From Mycobacterium sp. (GTDB lineage: Bacteria; Actinomycetota; Actinomycetes; Mycobacteriales; Mycobacteriaceae), in contig JAGQTQ010000116.1 of assembly GCA_020438905.1 (NCBI GenBank), positions 2,525-45,175 on the forward strand: a stretch of 42,651 bases of DNA, written 5' to 3'. The notes below the pieces were generated by a model, which saw only the letters and a list, made by a program, of their open reading frames with translations, made no database searches and was not told the DNA's origin. The position numbers and the translations under genes are program-made. The first letter of the stretch is position 1. Each line of letters opens with the position of its first letter. Shown in pieces: positions 26,227 to 35,190 of this stretch.

Positions 26227-26232
26227 AAGAGT

Positions 26233-26266
26233 CTGTCCGGGAAATCCGCCTGTCCGGGAAACCCGC
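26233..26266. repeat. 17-bp tandem repeat in the potA upstream region
   Basis: CTGTCCGGGAAATCCGC (26233-26249) is followed at once by CTGTCCGGGAAACCCGC (26250-26266), one mismatch. A GCGGATTTC at 26292-26300 is an inverted copy of part of it. The layout resembles a regulator site for the operon, but could be a simple duplication. Confidence 0.6.
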
Positions 26267-26417
26267 GGGGGCAGCCCGTCGGGTAACTGTCGCGGATTTC
26301 GGTAGCTTCCGCAACACATTCGGCAACCGATCGGCGCAAGACGGCGGGAATCGTTCGATGGATCCACTTTCGGCGCCACCTCGCGGTTGCGGTTTCCCGC
26401 CGTCCGCGCGGACCGAA

Positions 26418-27224
26418 TCACATGTGGGCGCCACCGTCGATGCGGACCTCGGTACCGGTGACGAAGAAGGCCTCCGGGCTGCCCAGCATCGCCACCACCG
26501 GCGCGACCGCGTCCGGGTCGGCGAAGATCGCGCGGTCGGGCAGGGGTAGCGCCGGGGCTACCCGGGCGAACAGCGTGAAGTCGGCGTCGCGGGGCAGCCC
26601 CGGACCGGCGCTCTGCCCGGACCGCCCGGTTCCGTCGGTCATCCCCGAGGAGATGGACCCCGGCTGCACGGAGTTGAACCGGATGCCCTGCTTGGCGAAC
26701 TCCGCGGCAAGGGCGTGGGTCATCGCCAGGATGCCGCCCTTGGAGGCGGCATACGCAGCCATATAGGGGTGGGCGAACGTCGCGGAGGTCGAACTGAAGT
26801 TGACCACCGCGGGCGCGTTCCCGCTCCGCAACGCCGGCAGGGCCTGCCGGATGACCAGAAATGTGCCCACCAGGTTCACCCGGAGCACCTGCTCGAAATC
26901 GGCCAGTGCGGTGTCGGCGAGGTGCGCCGAGCGCAGTATCCCCGCGGCGTTGACCAAGGTGTCCAGACCGCCGAGGGTCTCGATCGCGCGGTCGACGCCG
27001 GTGCTCACCGAATCCTCGTCGCCGACGTCCATCAGTACGGTGTCCAGTCGGCTGCCGTCAGCGCCGGCCCTGGCGGCGGTGTGCTCAAGCCCCGCCCGGC
27101 TGATGTCGGCGGCCACCACCTGCCCACCCTCGCCGAGGATGCGCAGCACGCAGGCCTGTCCGATCCCCGAACCACCGCCGGTGATCAGAACCCGACGTCC
27201 GGCGTACCTGTCGGCCACGGCCAT
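26418..27224 (-). CDS. Short-chain dehydrogenase/reductase
   Basis: NAD(P)-dependent oxidoreductase, 268 residues, cytoplasmic. The cofactor motif TGGGSGIG is at ~15-22 and an Asp in VVAADISRAG suggests NAD(H). The catalytic Ser lies in VNFSSTSATF and the YxxxK pair in YMAAYAASKGGI, with LVNAAGIL in between. The C-terminus ends in GTEVRIDGGAHM, as in classical SDRs. It lies 205 bases upstream of potA on the same strand and is divergent from the yrbE-mce operon. The substrate is unknown; with the mce lipid importer next door, a lipid or steroid alcohol is possible. Confidence 0.93.
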   Translation of the reverse strand: MAVADRYAGRRVLITGGGSGIGQACVLRILGEGGQVVAADISRAGLEHTAARAGADGSRLDTVLMDVGDEDSVSTGVDRAIETLGGLDTLVNAAGILRSAHLADTALADFEQVLRVNLVGTFLVIRQALPALRSGNAPAVVNFSSTSATFAHPYMAAYAASKGGILAMTHALAAEFAKQGIRFNSVQPGSISSGMTDGTGRSGQSAGPGLPRDADFTLFARVAPALPLPDRAIFADPDAVAPVVAMLGSPEAFFVTGTEVRIDGGAHM

Positions 27225-27404
27225 CCGATCCCGCCCCCTTCTACCGTCGCCCGGTGCAGGTACCGAGCGGTCTCATTGTGCTGCACGCCAGGGGTTCGGA
27301 TTCCGGGCGTTCGGCTCCCGGCGATTCGGGTCACCCCCGCAACGCCGATCGCATACTGTTTTCAGCGCGGAGGAATAGTCCAGGGGAGGAGAGCGCCGAG
27401 GTCG

Positions 27405-28214
27405 ATGGCGAACGAAGCGGCCGATCGCTGGTCTCCCGGCGTGGCCCTGGGCAAAGGTGTCTCCTCTCCGATGGAGGCCATCGGAGGCTTGTTCGCGATG
27501 TCCGCCGACGCGGTCCGTTTCCTGTTCCGACGCCCCTTCCAGTGGCGCGAGTTCCTTGAGCAGTCATGGTTCGTCGCCCGGGTGTCGCTCGCGCCCACCG
27601 TGCTGGTGGCGATCCCGTTCACCGTGCTGGTGAGCTTCACCCTCAACATCCTGCTGCGCGAACTGGGCGCGGCCGACCTCTCCGGTGCGGGTGCCGCGTT
27701 CGGGGCGGTGACCCAGGTGGGCCCGCTGGTGACGGTGCTCATCGTGGCCGGTGCCGGCGCGACGGCGATGTGCGCGGATCTGGGATCGCGGACCATCCGC
27801 GAGGAGATCGACGCCATGGAGGTGCTCGGCATCAACCCCGTGCAGCGCCTGGTCACCCCGCGGATGCTGGCCTCGGGCCTGGTGGCACTGCTGCTCAACT
27901 CGCTGGTGGTCATCATCGGCATCCTGGGCGGCTACGCCTTCTCGGTGTTCGTCCAGGACGTCAACCCCGGTGCGTTCGCCGCCGGGATCACCTTGCTCAC
28001 CGGCGTGCCCGAAGTGTTCATCTCTTGTGTCAAGGCCGCGTTGTTCGGGTTGATCGCCGGTCTGGTGGCCTGCTACCGGGGCCTGATGATCACCGGCGGC
28101 GGCGCCAAAGCGGTGGGCAACGCCGTCAACGAGACGGTGGTCTACGCGTTCATGGCACTGTTCGTCGTCAACGTCGTTGTCACCGCGATCGGCATCCGGA
28201 TGACCACGGGCTGA
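27405..28214 (+). CDS. yrbEA: YrbE-type permease, first of mce operon
   Basis: A 269-residue integral membrane subunit of an Mce lipid importer (MlaE-like), one of the two permeases. It has about five hydrophobic segments, with the coupling-helix motif SRTIREEIDAMEVLGINPVQRLVTPRMLA typical of MlaE/YrbE. Much open frame lies upstream, but the ATG at 27405 gives the family start (ANEAADRWSPGVALGKGV). It is first of eight genes in one orientation. Which of the numbered mce operons this is could not be assigned. Confidence 0.93.
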   Translation: MANEAADRWSPGVALGKGVSSPMEAIGGLFAMSADAVRFLFRRPFQWREFLEQSWFVARVSLAPTVLVAIPFTVLVSFTLNILLRELGAADLSGAGAAFGAVTQVGPLVTVLIVAGAGATAMCADLGSRTIREEIDAMEVLGINPVQRLVTPRMLASGLVALLLNSLVVIIGILGGYAFSVFVQDVNPGAFAAGITLLTGVPEVFISCVKAALFGLIAGLVACYRGLMITGGGAKAVGNAVNETVVYAFMALFVVNVVVTAIGIRMTTG

Positions 28215-28232
28215 GCGCGGGGTGAGAGTCAT

Positions 28233-29090
28233 ATGGGCACCCTGACCGTCCTACGCGCCAACTACCCGCGGCTGTTCCGCGAGTGCGGTCGTCCGATCCG
28301 GTTGTTCGGCCGGATCGGTGACCACACGTTGTTCTACGCCAGGTCCGTCGCCGGTGTGCCGGTGGCCGTGGTGCGCTACCGCACCGAGATCATCCGGCTG
28401 ATCGCCGAGATCAGCATGGGCGCGGGCACATTGGCGATGATCGGCGGCACGGTCGCGATCGTCGGTTTCCTGACTCTGGCCGCCGGCGGCACCCTCGCGG
28501 TGCAGGGCTATTCGTCGCTGGGAAACATCGGTATCGAAGCACTCACCGGGTTCCTTGCGGCGTTCATCAACGTGCGGATCTCGGCGCCGGTCGTGGCCGG
28601 CATCGGTCTGGCGGCCACCTTCGGCGCCGGAGTCACCGCGCAACTGGGAGCGATGCGGATCAACGAGGAGATCGACGCCCTGGAGTCCATGGGGATCCGG
28701 CCGGTGGAGTATCTGGTGTCCACCCGACTGGTGGCCGGAATGGTCGCGATCGCGCCGCTGTACTCGATCGCGGTCATCCTGTCGTTTCTGGCCAGCCGGT
28801 TCGTGACGGTCGCGCTGTTCGGGCAGTCGGCCGGGCTCTACACGCACTACTTCGACACCTTCCTCAATCCGCTCGACCTGCTGTGGTCGTTCCTGCAGGC
28901 CGTGCTGATGGCCGTCACCATCCTGCTGATCCACACCTACTTCGGGTATTTCGCCACCGGTGGGCCTTCCGGTGTCGGCGTCGCGGTGGGCAACGCGGTC
29001 CGCACCTCGCTCATCGTGGTGGTGTCGGTGACGCTGCTGGTCTCGCTGGCGATCTACGGTTCCAACGGAAACTTCAACCTCTCCGGGTAG
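28233..29090 (+). CDS. yrbEB: YrbE-type permease, second of mce operon
   Basis: The second MlaE-like permease, 285 residues, expected to pair with YrbEA as a heterodimer. Its coupling region is AMRINEEIDALESMGIRPVEYLVSTRLVAG, with hydrophobic segments before and after and a conserved-looking GPSGVGVAVGNAVRTSLI near the end. It starts 18 bases after yrbEA and is followed by mceA after six bases. Confidence 0.93.
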   Translation: MGTLTVLRANYPRLFRECGRPIRLFGRIGDHTLFYARSVAGVPVAVVRYRTEIIRLIAEISMGAGTLAMIGGTVAIVGFLTLAAGGTLAVQGYSSLGNIGIEALTGFLAAFINVRISAPVVAGIGLAATFGAGVTAQLGAMRINEEIDALESMGIRPVEYLVSTRLVAGMVAIAPLYSIAVILSFLASRFVTVALFGQSAGLYTHYFDTFLNPLDLLWSFLQAVLMAVTILLIHTYFGYFATGGPSGVGVAVGNAVRTSLIVVVSVTLLVSLAIYGSNGNFNLSG

Positions 29091-29096
29091 ACGACG

Positions 29097-30299
29097 ATGG
29101 CGGCCAAGCGAACTCCCGGTTACCTCCGCCCCACGGCGGGCATGCTCACGGTGCTCGCCCTTGTGGTCGTGGTCGCGGTCGCGGTCGGCCTGTTCCAGGA
29201 CAGTTTCACCAGGACGGTGCCGGTGACCGTCGTCGCCGACCGGGCCGGTCTGGTCATGTACCCCGATGCGAAGGTCAAGATCAACGGCGCCCAGGTCGGC
29301 AAGGTCGCCTCGATCGAACCGCTGAACGGTGGCGGTGCAGCGCTGCACCTGGCCATCGACCCCGACGCGGTGGACGTCATTCCGGCCAACGTCGGCGCCG
29401 AGATCACCTCCTCGACGGTGTTCGGCTCGAAGTTCGTCGAACTGGTGGCCCCGGCGCAGCCGTCCCCGGCGGCGCTGCGGGCCGGAACCGTGATCCAGGG
29501 TGGGAGTCGCGTCACCGTCGAACTGAACACGGTGTTCGAAAAGTTGGTCTCGGTGCTTTCGGCGGTCGAACCGGCCAAGCTCAACCAGACCCTGGGCGCG
29601 TTGTCGACATCGCTGCACGGACGTGGCCGGCAGTTCGGGCAGACCCTGGCCGACCTCGACAGCGCCCTGTCCACCCTCAACCCGGCCCTGGACGACCTCA
29701 ACCGCGCCCTGGAGGTGTCACCGACGGTGTTCGACGCCGTCGCCGACGCCTCCCCGGACCTGCTCGCCACACTGGAGAACACCAGCCGGATCTCCGAGAC
29801 CGTCGTCGACCGGCGCGACAGCCTCGACGCCCTGCTGATCAGCGTGATCGGCCTGGCCGACCTCGGCACCGACGTTGTCTCGACCAACCGCGGGCCGCTG
29901 GCCGACGTCGTGCATCTGCTGGTGCCGACCACCGACCTGACCAACCGGTACAACCCCGCGCTGTACTGCGGGATCGCCGGACTGATCCCGCTGGCGACGG
30001 GCCCGGGGCTGCCGGTGCCGGGTGCGGTGTTGCTGCAGGGGTTCTTCCTCGGCCGGGAGCGCTACCGGTATCCGGGCAACCTACCGAAGGTCGCGGCAAC
30101 CGGCGGGCCACAGTGCACCGATCTGCCCAACGTCGGATACGAGCAGCGGCCGCCGTTCGTGGTCACCGATATCGGAGCCAACCAGGCGCAGTACGGCAAC
30201 CAGGGCATCCTGCTGAACTCCGACGCGCTCAAGCAGGCGTTGTTCGGCCCACTCGACGGTCCTCCGCGCAACTCCGCCCAGGTGGGGATGCCCGGATGA
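29097..30299 (+). CDS. mceA: Mce protein A
   Basis: A 400-residue exported lipid-transfer subunit with one N-terminal membrane helix (GMLTVLALVVVVAVAVGLF) and the MCE/MlaD domain at ~40-120 (YPDAKVKINGAQVGKVASIE; AEITSSTVFGSKFVELV), then a long helical stretch (~150-270) that is thought to form the tunnel needle, and a C-terminal part with a Cys pair (YCGIAGL, PQCTDLP). The ATGA at 30296-30299 overlaps mceB. The six Mce proteins form a hetero-hexameric channel from cell wall to membrane. Confidence 0.93.
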   Translation: MAAKRTPGYLRPTAGMLTVLALVVVVAVAVGLFQDSFTRTVPVTVVADRAGLVMYPDAKVKINGAQVGKVASIEPLNGGGAALHLAIDPDAVDVIPANVGAEITSSTVFGSKFVELVAPAQPSPAALRAGTVIQGGSRVTVELNTVFEKLVSVLSAVEPAKLNQTLGALSTSLHGRGRQFGQTLADLDSALSTLNPALDDLNRALEVSPTVFDAVADASPDLLATLENTSRISETVVDRRDSLDALLISVIGLADLGTDVVSTNRGPLADVVHLLVPTTDLTNRYNPALYCGIAGLIPLATGPGLPVPGAVLLQGFFLGRERYRYPGNLPKVAATGGPQCTDLPNVGYEQRPPFVVTDIGANQAQYGNQGILLNSDALKQALFGPLDGPPRNSAQVGMPG

Positions 30300-31321
30300 G
30301 AAGCCTGGGCGGAACCGGCGTGAAGGTCGGGGTCTTCATGGTCGTGATGCTGATGCTCACCGCCGCGTTGTTCGCGATCTTCGGCCAGTATCGGGGCGGC
30401 GACCCGAACGGCTACACCGCCGTCTTCGACGACGTCTCCAGTCTGAAGGCCGGCGACTCCGTTCGGGTTGCCGGTGTTCGGGTCGGCACCGTCGAGCGGG
30501 TCGAACTTCAACCGGACAACACCGTCCTGGTCGGTTTCGGGGCCGACCGCGACATCGTGCTCACCTCGGGCACCAAGGTGGCGGTGCGCTACCTCAACCT
30601 GGTCGGGGACCGCTACCTGGAACTGCTCGACAGCCCTGGGCAGGCCCGGATCCAACCGCCCGGATCGGTGATCCCCGCCGACCGAACAGAAGCGGCCCTC
30701 GACCTCGACCTGCTCCTCGGTGGTCTCAAACCCGTTGTGCAGGGCCTCAATCCCCAAGCCGTCAACGCCCTGACCAACTCGCTGATCCAGATCCTTCAGG
30801 GCCAGGAGGGAAACGTCGAGTCGCTGTTCTCCAGGACCTCGGCGTTCACCGGCGCGCTGGCCGACAACAGCGCGACCGTGCAGCAGCTGATCGACAACCT
30901 CAACGCGGTGCTGGGGACCATCAGTGCCGACGGCGACAAGTTCTCCGCGGCGGTGGACCGTCTGGAGAACCTGGTCACCGGACTGGCCGCCGACCGCGAC
31001 CCGATCGGCACCGCGATCACCGCGTTGGACAACGGCAGCGCGTCGCTGACCGACTTGCTGGTTGCGGCCAGGGCGCCACTGGCCGGGACCGTCGGCGAGT
31101 TGGCCCGGCTGGCCCCGCTCCTCGAGCAGGACAAGGAGACCCTCGACCTGGCCCTGCAGAAGGCGCCGAAGAACTATCGCAAGCTGGTGCGGCTCGGCTC
31201 CTACGGCAGCTGGATCAACCAGTACCTGTGCGGTATGTCGGTGCGGGTCAGCGATCTGCAGGGTCGCACCGCATACTTTCCGTGGATTCTGCAGCACACC
31301 GGACGGTGCGCGGAGCCGTGA
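30296..31321 (+). CDS. mceB: Mce protein B
   Basis: A 341-residue Mce subunit: N-terminal membrane helix (VGVFMVVMLMLTAALFAIF), MCE domain (DDVSSLKAGDSVRVAGVRVG; VAVRYLNLVGDRYLEL) and a helical needle region. The C-terminus has YLCGMSVRVSDLQGRTAYFPW and a final Cys. The start is set by the overlap with mceA. The frame is open far upstream, but that part is a shadow of yrbEB and mceA. Confidence 0.93.
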   Translation: MRSLGGTGVKVGVFMVVMLMLTAALFAIFGQYRGGDPNGYTAVFDDVSSLKAGDSVRVAGVRVGTVERVELQPDNTVLVGFGADRDIVLTSGTKVAVRYLNLVGDRYLELLDSPGQARIQPPGSVIPADRTEAALDLDLLLGGLKPVVQGLNPQAVNALTNSLIQILQGQEGNVESLFSRTSAFTGALADNSATVQQLIDNLNAVLGTISADGDKFSAAVDRLENLVTGLAADRDPIGTAITALDNGSASLTDLLVAARAPLAGTVGELARLAPLLEQDKETLDLALQKAPKNYRKLVRLGSYGSWINQYLCGMSVRVSDLQGRTAYFPWILQHTGRCAEP

Positions 31322-31340
31322 CGGTCGACGGCAGGCCCGC

Positions 31341-32450
31341 ATGCTGAAATACCGCGGCTCGCACCTCATCCGCTCCGGCTTCATCGGCCTGGTGCTGATC
31401 GTCCTCGTCATCGCCGTCGGTCTGCAGACGCAGCGGCTGGTCACCCTGGCGACCTCGGTGCGCCATCAGGCCCTGTTCGCCGAGGCCGGCGGGCTGGCGC
31501 CCGGCAACGACGTGAGGGTCTCGGGGGTGAAGGTGGGCACCGTCTCCGGGGTGTCACTGCAGCGGGGCCGGGCACTGGTCGACTTCTCGGTCAACGGCAA
31601 GGTCCACCTGGGCTCGGACACCACCGCGCACATCCGGACCGCGACCCTGCTGGGTCAGCGGGTGCTGACGCTGGAGCCCTCCGGCGCGGGCCGGCTGCGC
31701 AGCGCCGACGTCATCCCGCTCTCGCGCACCGGGTCGCCCTACTCGCTGACCGATGCCCTCGGCGAGTTCACGGCCAACACCGCCCGGACCGACACCGCCG
31801 CGCTGAACCAGTCGCTGGAGACGTTGTCGGCGACCATCGACCGGCTTTCGCCGCAACTGGGCCCGACCTTCGACGGGATCAGCCGGATCTCCCGGGCACT
31901 CAACGAGCGCAACGGATCGCTGTCGGAACTGCTACGCAGTGCCGCCGAGGTGACCGGAATCCTCTCCGCGCGCAGTCGTCAGGTCAACACGCTGATCCTC
32001 AACGCCAACGAACTGCTCGGCGTTCTCGAGGACCGCCGGTTCGCGATCGCCAATCTGCTGGCCAACACCTCGGCGCTGTCCCTGCAGATCAGCGCTTTGG
32101 TGGCCGACAACGAGCAGCAGCTTGCGCCGGCCCTGGAGAAATTGAACTCGGTGACCGAGGTGCTGCAGCGCAACAACGACAACATCACCGAGGGGATGGC
32201 CGGCCTGGCGAAGTTCCAGCTCACCCAGGCCGAGGCCGTCAACGGTGGCTTTTACTACAACGCCTTCGTCGCCAACCTCAGCCCGGCCCAGACCCTGCAG
32301 CCGTTCTTCGACTATGCGCTGGGCTTCCGGCGCGGGGTGAACGCCGGTCAGCCGCCGGACAACGCCGGTCCGCGAGCGGAATTCCCGTTCCCCTACAACG
32401 GCATTCCGCAGCCGAATGAGACCTGGGGCCCACCACCGGGGCCGCCGTGA
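31341..32450 (+). CDS. mceC: Mce protein C
   Basis: A 369-residue Mce subunit: membrane helix (GFIGLVLIVLVIAVGLQTQRL), MCE domain (LAPGNDVRVSGVKVGTVSGV; AHIRTATLLGQRVLTLEP), long helices rich in N, L and A, and a Pro-rich end (PNETWGPPPGPP). The start is ATG 31341, 19 bases after mceB. The stop overlaps the mceD start (GTGATG, 32447-32452). Confidence 0.92.
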   Translation: MLKYRGSHLIRSGFIGLVLIVLVIAVGLQTQRLVTLATSVRHQALFAEAGGLAPGNDVRVSGVKVGTVSGVSLQRGRALVDFSVNGKVHLGSDTTAHIRTATLLGQRVLTLEPSGAGRLRSADVIPLSRTGSPYSLTDALGEFTANTARTDTAALNQSLETLSATIDRLSPQLGPTFDGISRISRALNERNGSLSELLRSAAEVTGILSARSRQVNTLILNANELLGVLEDRRFAIANLLANTSALSLQISALVADNEQQLAPALEKLNSVTEVLQRNNDNITEGMAGLAKFQLTQAEAVNGGFYYNAFVANLSPAQTLQPFFDYALGFRRGVNAGQPPDNAGPRAEFPFPYNGIPQPNETWGPPPGPP

Positions 32451-33949
32451 TGCGCAACCGACGCACCGCGGTCCTCGCCGCACTGCTCGCCCTGCTGGTC
32501 GCGGGGGGAGCGACCCTGCTGGTGCGCAACGCGGTGTTCAAGCCGATGACGATCACCGCCTATTTCACCAGTGCCACCGCGATCTATCCGGGCGACCAGG
32601 TCAGGGTCGCGGGGGTCAAGGTGGGCACCATCACCGCAATCGAGCCGCAGGGCACCAAGGCAAGGATGTCCCTCGCCGTCGACCGTGCGGTGCCCGTCCC
32701 GGCCGACGCCAGGGCCGTCATCGTCGCGGGCAATCTGGTCGGGGCCCGTTACGTCCAACTGGCCCCGGCCTACATCGAGGGCGAGACCACCGGGCCGCGG
32801 ATGCTCGACGGCGCCGTCATCGACACCGACCGCACCGCGGTGCCCGTCGAATGGGACCAGGTCAAGGAACAATTGAGCAGGCTGGCAACCGATCTCGGTC
32901 CCACCCTCGAGAGTTCCACCACCTCGGTGGGGCGGTTCATCGACAGCGCGGCGGGAGCGATGGAGGGTAACGGGGACAAGCTGCGGGAGACCGTCGAGCA
33001 GCTCTCCGGGCTGAGCCGCATCCTGGCCGACGGCAGTGGCGACATCGTCGGGGTCATCGCCAACCTGCAGACCTTCGTCACCGCGCTGCGCGACAGCAAC
33101 ACCCAGGTCGTGCTGTTCCAGGATCGGCTGGCCACCGTGGCCGGGGTGCTCGACGGCAGCCGGGCCGATCTCGACGCGGCGCTGACCAACCTCTCCGGCG
33201 CCGTGGTCGACGTTCAGCGTTTCGTCGCCGGCAGCCGCGACCAGGCCGCCGAACAGGTGGAGCGGCTCGGCGACGTGGTCCGCAACATCTCTGAGAACCA
33301 ACTGGTCCTGAAGAACCTGCTGCACGTCGCGCCCAACGCGATCGGCAACAGCTACAACATCTACAACCCGGACATCCAGAGCGCGCTGGGCGGCTTCGCG
33401 CTGGCCAACTTCTCCAACCCGCTGCAGGTCGTGTGCGCGGCGATCGGGGCGATCGAGAACGTGACGGCCGGTGAGACCGGCAAACTGTGCTCGCAGTACC
33501 TGGGTCCGGCTCTGCGGCTGCTCAACTTCAACTACCTGCCGATGCCGTTCAACGCCTATCTGGGCAAATCGCCGAGCCCGTGGAACCTGATCTACTCCGA
33601 GCCCGAACTGGCCCCCGGCGGCGCGGGTAGCCCGGCGCCCGCGGAGATCCCGCCCGACATCTCCGCCTACACCGGGCTGCACGGCGACGTCCCGCCGCCG
33701 CCCGGTTGGGCCGGACCGCCGGATCCGCGGCGCGGCGCCTACACCCCCGACGGCTTGCCCGCGGACCCCCAGCCCGCGCTGTTCCCCGGCGCACCGGTGC
33801 CGCCCGGAACCCCGCACGGGCCGGCGACGCCGTCGAACCTCGACGAGTTGCTGCTGCCCGCACAGGCTGCCCCCGCGGCGGCGCCCGAGCGCCCGCCGAT
33901 GCCGGGGCCGGTCCCGCTGCCGGCCGGGGTGGGGGAGGTGCCGTCATGA
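32447..33949 (+). CDS. mceD: Mce protein D
   Basis: A 500-residue Mce subunit with a membrane helix (AVLAALLALLVAGGATLLV), MCE domain (YPGDQVRVAGVKVGTITAIE; AVIVAGNLVGARYVQLAP), helical needle, and a disordered Pro/Ala-rich C-terminus of about 100 residues (from ~400). Two start codons, GTG 32447 and ATG 32450, are adjacent, so the N-terminus is uncertain by one residue. The stop overlaps mceE. Confidence 0.92.
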   Translation: MMRNRRTAVLAALLALLVAGGATLLVRNAVFKPMTITAYFTSATAIYPGDQVRVAGVKVGTITAIEPQGTKARMSLAVDRAVPVPADARAVIVAGNLVGARYVQLAPAYIEGETTGPRMLDGAVIDTDRTAVPVEWDQVKEQLSRLATDLGPTLESSTTSVGRFIDSAAGAMEGNGDKLRETVEQLSGLSRILADGSGDIVGVIANLQTFVTALRDSNTQVVLFQDRLATVAGVLDGSRADLDAALTNLSGAVVDVQRFVAGSRDQAAEQVERLGDVVRNISENQLVLKNLLHVAPNAIGNSYNIYNPDIQSALGGFALANFSNPLQVVCAAIGAIENVTAGETGKLCSQYLGPALRLLNFNYLPMPFNAYLGKSPSPWNLIYSEPELAPGGAGSPAPAEIPPDISAYTGLHGDVPPPPGWAGPPDPRRGAYTPDGLPADPQPALFPGAPVPPGTPHGPATPSNLDELLLPAQAAPAAAPERPPMPGPVPLPAGVGEVPS

Positions 33950-35190
33950 TCCGCCGCCTGGCGATCCGCGCGGGGTGCGTGGTGCTCGCCGTCAGCCTCA
34001 TTGGAACGGTCGGGGGCTGTGGGTTCGGCGGGCTGAACTCGCTGCCGCTGCCCGGTGCGGTGGGGCGCGGCCCCGACGCCGCCGTCTACCACGTCGAGCT
34101 GGCCAATGTCTCCACGCTGGAACCGAATTCGCCGGTCCTGGTCGACGATGTGGTGGTCGGCAGCGTGAACCGGATGGCGGTGCGGGACTGGCACGCCGAC
34201 GTGGAGATCTCGGTGAAACCGGACGTGGTCATCCCCGCCAACGCGGTCGCGACGGTGGGGCAGACCAGCTTGCTGGGCTCGATGCACCTCGCGCTCAACC
34301 CGCCGCCGGGCGCCCGGCCCGCCGGCCGGCTCGAGCCTGGGGCGACCCTGCAGCTCAACAACAGCTCGACCTACCCGTCCACCGAGCAGACGCTCTCGGC
34401 CTTGTCGGTGGTGATCAACGGCGGGGGAGTCGGGCGGATCGGCGACATCGTCGCCGAACTCAACGCGGCGCTCAACGGCCGCGAACCACAGATCCGGGAT
34501 CTGCTGGTACGCCTCGACGAGTTCGTCGGCGTGCTGGCCGACCAGCGCGACAGCATCAACGCGACGGTGGCGGCGCTCGATCGGGTGGCCGGGACCTTCG
34601 CCGATCAGCGCGACGTGCTGAGCGGGGCGCTGGAGCGCATCCCGCCGGCGCTGGACGTGCTGGTGGCCGAGCGGCCCAGGCTGACCGCGGCGCTGGAGAA
34701 GCTCGGCGGTTTCAGTGCGCTGGCCGGAGATCTGGTCGCCGAGACCCGGGAGGATCTGGTCCGCAATCTGGCCAACCTGGAGCCAACGCTGCGCTCCCTG
34801 GCCGACGTTGGGCCTCAACTCGATCAGGCGCTGGCCTACTTCCTCAGCGCCTTCCCCTACGGCCAGTCGACCATCGACCGGGCCATCCGCGGCGATTACC
34901 TGAACCAGTTCATCATCTTCGACTTCACCGTGCCGCGGCTGAAGAAGACCCTCTTCCTCGGCACCCGCTGGGGCCAGGAGGGCGCCAAGCTGGTGCCGGC
35001 ACCCGGTGACCCGTGGTACGCCACCTACACCTACGACCCGCTCAACGCGCCGTTCAGTCCGCCCCCGGCCGCGGTGGCCGACGTCGACCCCGAGCCCGGC
35101 GCGGGCGCAGTGCCCGCTCCGGTCCCCGCCCCGCCCGGACCGGACTCCCCGGAGCTGCAGCTGGCCCCGATGGATCAGGGCGGCCGCTGA
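33946..35190 (+). CDS. mceE: Mce protein E (lipoprotein)
   Basis: A 414-residue Mce subunit that is a lipoprotein: signal peptide RLAIRAGCVVLAVSLIGTV with lipobox VGGC (Cys25), as usual for the fifth gene of mce operons (LprK class). The MCE domain is at ~50-130 (EPNSPVLVDDVVVGSVNRMA; NAVATVGQTSLLGSMHLAL). Helices follow, and the C-terminus is Pro-rich. The stop overlaps mceF by one base (TGATG). Confidence 0.93.
   Translation: MIRRLAIRAGCVVLAVSLIGTVGGCGFGGLNSLPLPGAVGRGPDAAVYHVELANVSTLEPNSPVLVDDVVVGSVNRMAVRDWHADVEISVKPDVVIPANAVATVGQTSLLGSMHLALNPPPGARPAGRLEPGATLQLNNSSTYPSTEQTLSALSVVINGGGVGRIGDIVAELNAALNGREPQIRDLLVRLDEFVGVLADQRDSINATVAALDRVAGTFADQRDVLSGALERIPPALDVLVAERPRLTAALEKLGGFSALAGDLVAETREDLVRNLANLEPTLRSLADVGPQLDQALAYFLSAFPYGQSTIDRAIRGDYLNQFIIFDFTVPRLKKTLFLGTRWGQEGAKLVPAPGDPWYATYTYDPLNAPFSPPPAAVADVDPEPGAGAVPAPVPAPPGPDSPELQLAPMDQGGR

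Noticed and set aside
26715..27404. Upstream extension of yrbEA by about 230 codons.
   Set aside because: It lies opposite the SDR gene and has no family similarity; the YrbE start at 27405 fits.
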